A stretch of DNA of 52,500 nt from Symbiodinium natans (lineage: Eukaryota > Sar > Dinophyceae > Suessiales > Symbiodiniaceae). This document shows, piece after piece, positions 48,301 through 52,500 of this stretch. Location: contig CAJNDS010002523.1 of NCBI GenBank assembly GCA_905221605.1, positions 1,343,106 through 1,395,605 of the forward strand, given 5' to 3'. Under the pieces are notes generated by a model, which saw only the letters and a program-made list of their open reading frames with translations, ran no database searches and had not been told where the DNA came from. Each line of letters starts with the position of its first letter. Position 1 is the first letter of the stretch. The position numbers and the translations under genes were made by a program.

Positions 48301-49622
48301 TTTAGGGTTTAGGGTTTAGGGTTTAGGGTTTAGGAGGGTTTAGGGTTTAGGGTTTAGGATTTAGGGTTTAGGGTTTGACGTTTGGGGTTTATTAGGGTTT
48401 AGGATTTAGGGCTAGGGTTTAGGGTGATGAAGTTAAAAACTAAAATATGTTTTCCAAATATTATGGGATCCAGAGGGTTGGTGGGTAGATGTTCGCTACC
48501 AGGGTAGCGAGCCTGACTAGTGAATGCTTGGACTTGAGATGCTGACCCTAAACCCTAAACCCTAAACCCTAAACCCTAAACCCTAAACCCTAAACCCTAA
48601 ACCCCTCAAGAGTCCCGGTTGCAGGCCACAGCGGCAGCGCCGATGCTGACCGCATTGGGCTGCAGACCCCCGCCTTTGGCCTTGAGACTTAGGCTTCAGG
48701 GACAGTGTAGGGTTTAGGGTTTAGGGTTTAGGGTTTAGGGTTTAGGGTTTAGGGTTTAGGGTTTAGGGTTTAGGGTTTAGGGTTTAGGGTTTAGGGTTTA
48801 GGGTTTAGGGTTTGGGGCTTAGGGTTTAGGGTTTAGGGCTTGTAGGGTTTGGGGCTTATAGGGTTTGGGGCTTAGAGGAAACTCCAGAAAGTTGGAACAG
48901 GATCCCTTTAGTCTACCTCTTGGGGTATCGGGATAAGGATGGTCCAACTTTTTGGAGTTTACTGTAGGGTTCAGGGACGGTGTAGGGTTTCGGGATTAGG
49001 GATTATAGGGTTTAGGGCTTTGGGCGCACAGGGCTTAGAGTTTAGGGCTTAGGGTTTATGGCTTGAGGGCTTAGAGTGTAGGGTAGGGTTTAAGGCTTAT
49101 AGGGCTTGTAGGGTTTTAGGGATTTTAGGCTAAGATAGTGCGTAGGGTTCAGGGCTTAGAGTGGAATATAAAATCGGGTTTAGGATGTAAGTTTTCGGGG
49201 GTCAGTACGGCTGAGGGCTCAGTGTTCAGTTCGGGTTTAGGGGGGGCTCTCAGGTCAGAAATTCGGGATTCCTACGCATCTGCTTACGATCCTTACGACA
49301 AGTTGAGGCTTTCTGATAAACAAGATTCAGATGTTCCACGCCCCCTACCATTACCTTAACTGAAAAAACACTTCAATTCTGTGGGTTGAACTATGGATTC
49401 TCCCTAAACCCTAAACCCTTGACCCTTAACCCTAAACCCTAGACCCTAAACCCTAACCCTAAACCCTAAATCCTAAACCCCCCTAAACCCTAAACCCTAA
49501 ACCCGAAACCCTAAACCCTAAACCCCAAACCTTTCAAGGGGCCATGTGCAGGGCCGACAAGCACTGAGACCAGCCCAGAACAGTCATGGCGGTCCCGTAG
49601 GACACAATGTCGGCCGAAGGTC
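45343..49622 (-). CDS. Pentatricopeptide-repeat (PPR) protein gene, spliced, partial
   Basis: Gene-level entry. Seven minus-strand exons join in phase from 49,622 to 45,343 and read as PPR repeats: ADIVSYGTAMTVLG, LQPNAVSIGAAAVAC-NRDKTW, LAMSAVSAHA, TLSALASHGMKANLIMINVA and LKAWESAGAWRSALGLLQ. PPR proteins bind RNA, usually in plastids or mitochondria; dinoflagellates have many. No start or stop codon was found, and further repeats probably lie on both sides. Confidence 0.75.
46060..46117 (-). CDS. PPR exon: ANLIMINVALKAWESAGAW
   Basis: Acceptor AGCAG; ANLIMINVALKAWESAGAW is a typical PPR half ('N-I-YN-A--A---G-W'). Ends TGG C with a GC donor. Confidence 0.8.
46494..46606. mobile_element. 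Inverted-repeat element, single copy (family M)
   Basis: AAATTCTTACTGGCCCAAAA and TTTTGAGCCAGTAAGAATTT arms; internal AAGTTGAAA/TTTC pairs. In the PPR intron between the APSMNRP and ANLIMIN exons. Confidence 0.78.
46817..46888 (-). CDS. PPR exon: APSMNRPWPDTLHTLSALAS
   Basis: Reads APSMNRPWPDTLHTLSALAS then HGMK. Donor AAG followed by GC; phase 0 join to A-N-L-I. Confidence 0.75.
47500..47559 (-). CDS. PPR exon: GHSASNDQLAMSAVSAHASE
   Basis: Sixty bases reading GHSASNDQLAMSAVSAHASE from a CTCAG acceptor to GAG followed by GC, phase 0 both sides. Confidence 0.65.
47852..47975. mobile_element. Inverted-repeat element, single copy (family T)
   Basis: ATATGAAGCAGGGTA and TACCCTGCTTCATAT are perfect 15-bp arms. 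It lies in the PPR intron 47,560-48,208 and supplies several short open frames. Confidence 0.78.
48077..48150. repeat. Telomere-type array (CCCTAAA)n
   Basis: In the PPR intron 47,560-48,208. Confidence 0.97.
48209..48252 (-). CDS. PPR exon: NRDKTWRWSLQLSQ
   Basis: Starts GCAAC after CTCAG, restoring C-N-R-D-K-T-W-R-W-S-L-Q-L-S-Q ('W--ALQLL'). Donor CAG followed by GC. Confidence 0.77.
48268..48430. repeat. Telomere-type array (TTTAGGG)n
   Basis: Starts about 16 bases from the NRDKTW exon; the intron's other half holds the inverted array 48,545-48,603. Confidence 0.97.
48623..48680 (-). CDS. PPR exon: AKGGGLQPNAVSIGAAAVAC
   Basis: Acceptor TCAAG; reads AKGGGLQPNAVSIGAAAVA plus T, with a GC donor. 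The intron's first bases GCAAC are repeated at the start of the next exon. Confidence 0.8.
48707..48850. repeat. Telomere-type array (TTTAGGG)n
   Basis: About 20 units upstream of the LQPNAVS exon acceptor. Confidence 0.97.
48870..48966. mobile_element. Inverted-repeat element, family S
   Basis: AAACTCCAGAAAGTTGGA and TCCAACTTTTTGGAGTTT arms. Half-copies: CTCCAACTTTCTGGAGTTC near 2,750 and TCCAACTTTTTGGGGTTT near 36,388. Confidence 0.75.
49543..49622 (-). CDS. PPR exon: PSADIVSYGTAMTVLGWSQC
   Basis: Open from a CGAG acceptor to ATG followed by GC. Reads PSADIVSYGTAMTVLGWSQC then LSALHM, a PPR 35-residue core ('P--VSY--A---...W--AL-LL--M'). Confidence 0.75.
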
Positions 49623-50352
49623 CTCGTGCCCAAGTCCGTCAGGGTTTAGGGTTTAGGGTTTAGGGTTTAGGGTTTAGGGTTTAGGGCTTTAGGGCTTAGG
49701 GTTTAGGGTTTAGGGTTTGGGGTTTAGGGTTTAGGGTTTAGCGTTTAGGGTTTAGGGTTTAAGGATTAGGGTTTAGTGGAAATCCCGGCCTCCCCCCCTG
49801 ACATCTGATCGAATGCTTGATACGCTTACATACCCTTTGTAGAAGCTATCCGTGGTCGGTTTCGGGTTTAGGGTTTTTGGGGTTTAAGGGCTGTTCCCTA
49901 AACCCTATCAACCATAATCATAAACACTAGACTAGGGCTTCGGCGGCTCTGCCGACGGAACTCCCAACTTTGCGTGCTGAGGATACTGGCTGCCCGAAAC
50001 CCTAAACCCTAAACCCTAAACCCCAAACCCCAAACCAAAATTCAACCTCAACCCTGCACCTTACCATTCAGTCCTTCCTGTACCTCAGCAAACAGCGCCA
50101 GGGGGGGGGATTCGGATTTAGGGATCAGGGTTCAGGGTTCAGGGTTTAGGATTTAGGATTTGGGGTTTAGGGTTTAGGGTTTCGGGATCAGGGTAGGACC
50201 CACAACTGGGCAATAGGGAAACGTTGTAACACGCCTCAGATTGACATCCAATGTGTAGAGGAGCGCCCGGAGAATTCTGAACAGCTTTTGGCGGGTTACC
50301 CAGGAATGCTATAAGAGGTGTTCGAAGCCAAAAACCCTCAACCATACCTTGC

Positions 50353-50456
50353 CCCATATGGGGGCTTCCGACATTAGGCGTACCTTTATTGGGGTCTTTA
50401 TTCCTACTATTTTGGGGTCCACATTTGGGGCCCCTTATGATCGTAAACCCTGTATG
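50353..50456. mobile_element. Inverted-repeat element, family Q, between two coding blocks
   Basis: CCCATATGGGGGCTTCCGAC start, GGGGCCCCTTATGATCG and AAACCCTGTATGG end. On the minus strand it separates ...SQYPV from a downstream open frame (50,340-50,180, VEGFWLRTPLIAFLGNPP in one phase), so it is probably another introner, though the join is ambiguous. Confidence 0.7.
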
Positions 50457-50463
50457 GCCGCCC

Positions 50464-51806
50464 TAGCTATCTACACGGGGTATTGCGAGACAAGAAGTTC
50501 AGTGCTCAGGCAGTTGACACGAGATGCGGACACCTTCGACCGAGTGGCCGTGCCAAGAAGTGGCGGGGTCACAGAGGGTTTCGGGTTTGGGGTTGGGTTT
50601 AGGGTTTAGGGTTTAGGGTTTAGGGTTTAGGGTTTAGGGTTTAGGGTTTAGGGTTTAGGGTTTAGGATTTAGGGTTTAGGGTTCAGGGTTCAGGGTTTAG
50701 GGTTTAGGGTTTTCGCGAGCTTCGCTGTTTTCCGGCACACGCTCTGCAGGAATCGTGCTGGTCGGCGCCGTTTCGCCGCGACTGTAGGATGCGAATCGCA
50801 GCTGCAAGCACCTCGTCGTCCAAGAGGTACCGAAGCTTCATTGCGAGATGACACCTTTCATGATGTACCTTCCTTGTGCACGAGTGGGTTTCCTTAGTTG
50901 CGATGAGTTCCTAAAAAAAAGTGTACACTGTCAGTTCTACAGGGGATTCTGGTATCCCAAAAAGTGTAAAGTGTACTAATTCAGCTACTTAGTTTCACAC
51001 AAGCACAACTCGGAGTCGAAGAAGACGGCGGCCGGCGTCACGATCGGCCGCTCCCATCGACTCGGATCCTGGTTGTACTTCCGGGTCCAGAAGACAGCAT
51101 CACCTTAGTTGTCCAGGAACCTCGGGGAATTAAAGGTTAACCTTTGGGAATATAAGGGGTTTGTGTTACCCCAAAAAGGTTAAAGGCTACCTTACTCTAC
51201 TACTAGGTCACCTGGGTCGTCTGGACCACGCAAGAGACTCATCGGGTCTCGGACCAGCTCAGACGACTTGTGGAACCACTTCCCATCCACCTGCGCATAG
51301 AGGTGCGGGTTGCTTCTACAGCAATACCTGCTGAAAGCTTCGCCCTCGGTCTCATCGCTGCTGGCATCCCTCCACGTAAAGGCAGCCCTCCACCGCGACC
51401 AGCCAGACCATTCTCTGGGAAGTTGGGCTACTTCCCGCGGTGTGATGCTCGGGGGTGCGAAGCTTCCCTTGGCAACAGCCTGTGGTCTCTCACGCCAGGG
51501 GACGCACTTCCTCCGGAAACTCATCAGCAACCTCTCCGCCACGGATTCCTCGGGAAGTGGTCTCCTACAACAAAGTCGATGAACCAAACCCACATCAGAG
51601 ATGTTGGGAGGGGGGGGGTTCCGAAATTGGGGGGGGGGGGTGCTTTTTTGTTCTCTTGGGTGGGATGTGGGGGGGAGGGGGGTTCCAAAATGTTTGGTTT
51701 CAAGCAGCTCTTTACCTGGCATTCGGCGCTTTTTGCTGATTTTCTGCGTGTTTGTCAAGCGAAGTAATTCTGCTCCACACCGACCAGGGCTCTGCCAGGA
51801 AAGCAT
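50464..51806 (-). CDS. Unrecognised protein gene with two introner introns
   Basis: Exon A (51,806-51,212) contains FSRYCCRSNPHLYAQVDGKW and ends LLRGPDDP plus G. Exon B (51,103-50,997) continues GDAVFWTRKYNQDPSRWERP and on to FFDSELCLC. Exon C (50,892 to about 50,715) reads ETHSCTRKVHHERCHLAMKL, then YLLDDEVLAAAIRILQSRRN, and ends in a telomere array. A further exon at about 50,580-50,464 reads VTPPLLGTATRSKVSASRVN and on to SQYPV. All joins A-B-C are in frame. No family recognised. The start codon is uncertain; the block near 51,600-51,690 is poly-G-rich and may be intron. Confidence 0.7.
50590..50715. repeat. Telomere-type array (TTTAGGG)n
   Basis: Fills the intron between exon C and the next exon of the unrecognised 50-52 kb gene. 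Confidence 0.97.
50893..50996 (-). mobile_element. Introner-like element acting as an exact intron (family I)
   Basis: A 104-nt intron with GA donor and CTAAG acceptor, bounded by a perfect 5-bp duplication gtttc (50,888-50,892 and 50,992-50,996). Removal joins C-L-C-E-T-H-S-C in frame. The interior arms contain AGTGTACAC and AAGTGTAAAGTGTAC. A sister copy lies at 37,115-37,219. Confidence 0.88.
51104..51211 (-). mobile_element. Introner-like element acting as an exact intron (family H)
   Basis: A 108-nt segment flanked by a perfect 5-bp duplication tcacc (51,100-51,104 and 51,208-51,212). On the minus strand it begins GTGACC and ends CTAAG; its removal gives P-G-D-A-V-F-W in frame. The ends are inverted (CTAC-TAG / CCTTAGTTG) and the interior has AAAGGTTAACCTTTGG. 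A second copy is at 25,049-25,140. Confidence 0.88.
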
Positions 51807-52448
51807 CGTGTTCCAGCTTTGCAGAGCAAAGCTGCGCCATCGCCTGTCGCAAGTCAGGGTGCAGGGGTTAGGGTTTAGGGTTTAGGGTTTAGGGTTTAGG
51901 GTTTAGGGTTTAGGGTTTAGGGGTCCTACACGTTAAGCCCCGATCCCGTAACCCTGGCTATTGGAAACAATGGGATCGCCTACCCCTCCGCAAAACCCTA
52001 AACCCTGAACAACCCTAAACCCCATACCCTAAGCCCTAAAGCCTAAACCCTAAACCCTAAACCCTAAACCCTCAACCCTCAACTCAAGTGAATACATGGG
52101 CTCAAGCCCTGATGGATTTAGGGCTTGAGGTTCATTTAGCCCTCACGGCCGCCCCGGAACCCCGCCCTCCAACCCCTCCCTTGCCCCCCTTCTCCTCTCC
52201 CTCAGGGTCCATGTACCTATATCAAAAACACTTGGGCCTGAAAGGGTTTAGGGTTCAGGGTTCAGGGTTTAGGGTCAAGGGGGTTCCCGAAAAGTAGCTT
52301 TCGGGCCCAAGTAGATACTAAATAGGTACATGGGCCCTTAAGGGAATGAGTCTTGCAAGGCGTCATGTCCAGATACCATAAGAGGGATTCTGAGAGTATC
52401 GGGTATATGCGTAATTATCTTTTTGGACTCCTTTTTGGGGTCCCATAT

Positions 52449-52500
52449 TGGGATGTTCCCCTTTATACGAACAGTCCTTAATAGGGATTATGGTAGGGGA
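52449..52500. mobile_element. Inverted-repeat element, family A, cut by window end
   Basis: Left arm GGGATGTTCCCCTTTATACG followed by AACAGTCCTTAATAGGGATT. Confidence 0.7.

Noticed and set aside
1-52500. A CRISPR-like array because repeats alternate with unique spacers
   Set aside because: Repeats are 7-mers in arrays of variable length and both orientations, and the 'spacers' are exons and transposable elements.

Overview
The window looks like nuclear DNA of an alveolate, most likely a dinoflagellate. Four things support this: plant/dinoflagellate-type telomere repeats (TTTAGGG/CCCTAAA) scattered throughout in both orientations; GC-rich coding fragments; introns that mostly start with GC or GA and end with AG followed by G; and every gene I could identify lying on one strand (minus). 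No tool was run. All gene calls come from hand translation and remembered family motifs.

At first sight the window is a chaos of interstitial telomere repeats with short unique islands of about 30-120 bases. Translating the minus-strand islands shows that many are exons. Joined in order with reading phase kept, they give three recognisable proteins. (1) A pyruvate:ferredoxin oxidoreductase / pyruvate:NADP+ oxidoreductase-like gene runs from about 23.5 kb down to the left edge. (2) An RlmJ-like (YhiR/DUF519) rRNA adenine-N6 methyltransferase gene runs from about 41.5 to 30.4 kb. (3) A pentatricopeptide-repeat (PPR) protein gene runs from about 49.6 to 45.3 kb. Two unrecognised minus-strand genes lie at 50.5-51.8 kb and 29.8-30.2 kb. 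The real exons are only about 5% of their loci; the rest is intron.

The introns have two kinds of content. Most are filled with (TTTAGGG)n or (CCCTAAA)n, often one array in each orientation within the same intron, plus homogenised variant 7-mers. Others are, or contain, compact (about 80-140 bp) terminal-inverted-repeat elements that recur in at least a dozen families. In two cases such an element is exactly one intron, bounded by a perfect 5-bp target duplication that helps form the splice sites (50,893-50,996 and 51,104-51,211). A third behaves similarly (29,905-29,996). These are introner-like mobile introns.

Other content: a complex tandem-repeat/GC minisatellite block (8.9-10.2 kb), a decayed Copia-type RNase H fragment (about 18.0 kb), several coding-looking fragments inside introns, long poly-G/poly-C runs and several microsatellites. 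Most long open frames in the telomere-repeat and poly-G tracts are translations of low-complexity DNA and are not reported as genes.
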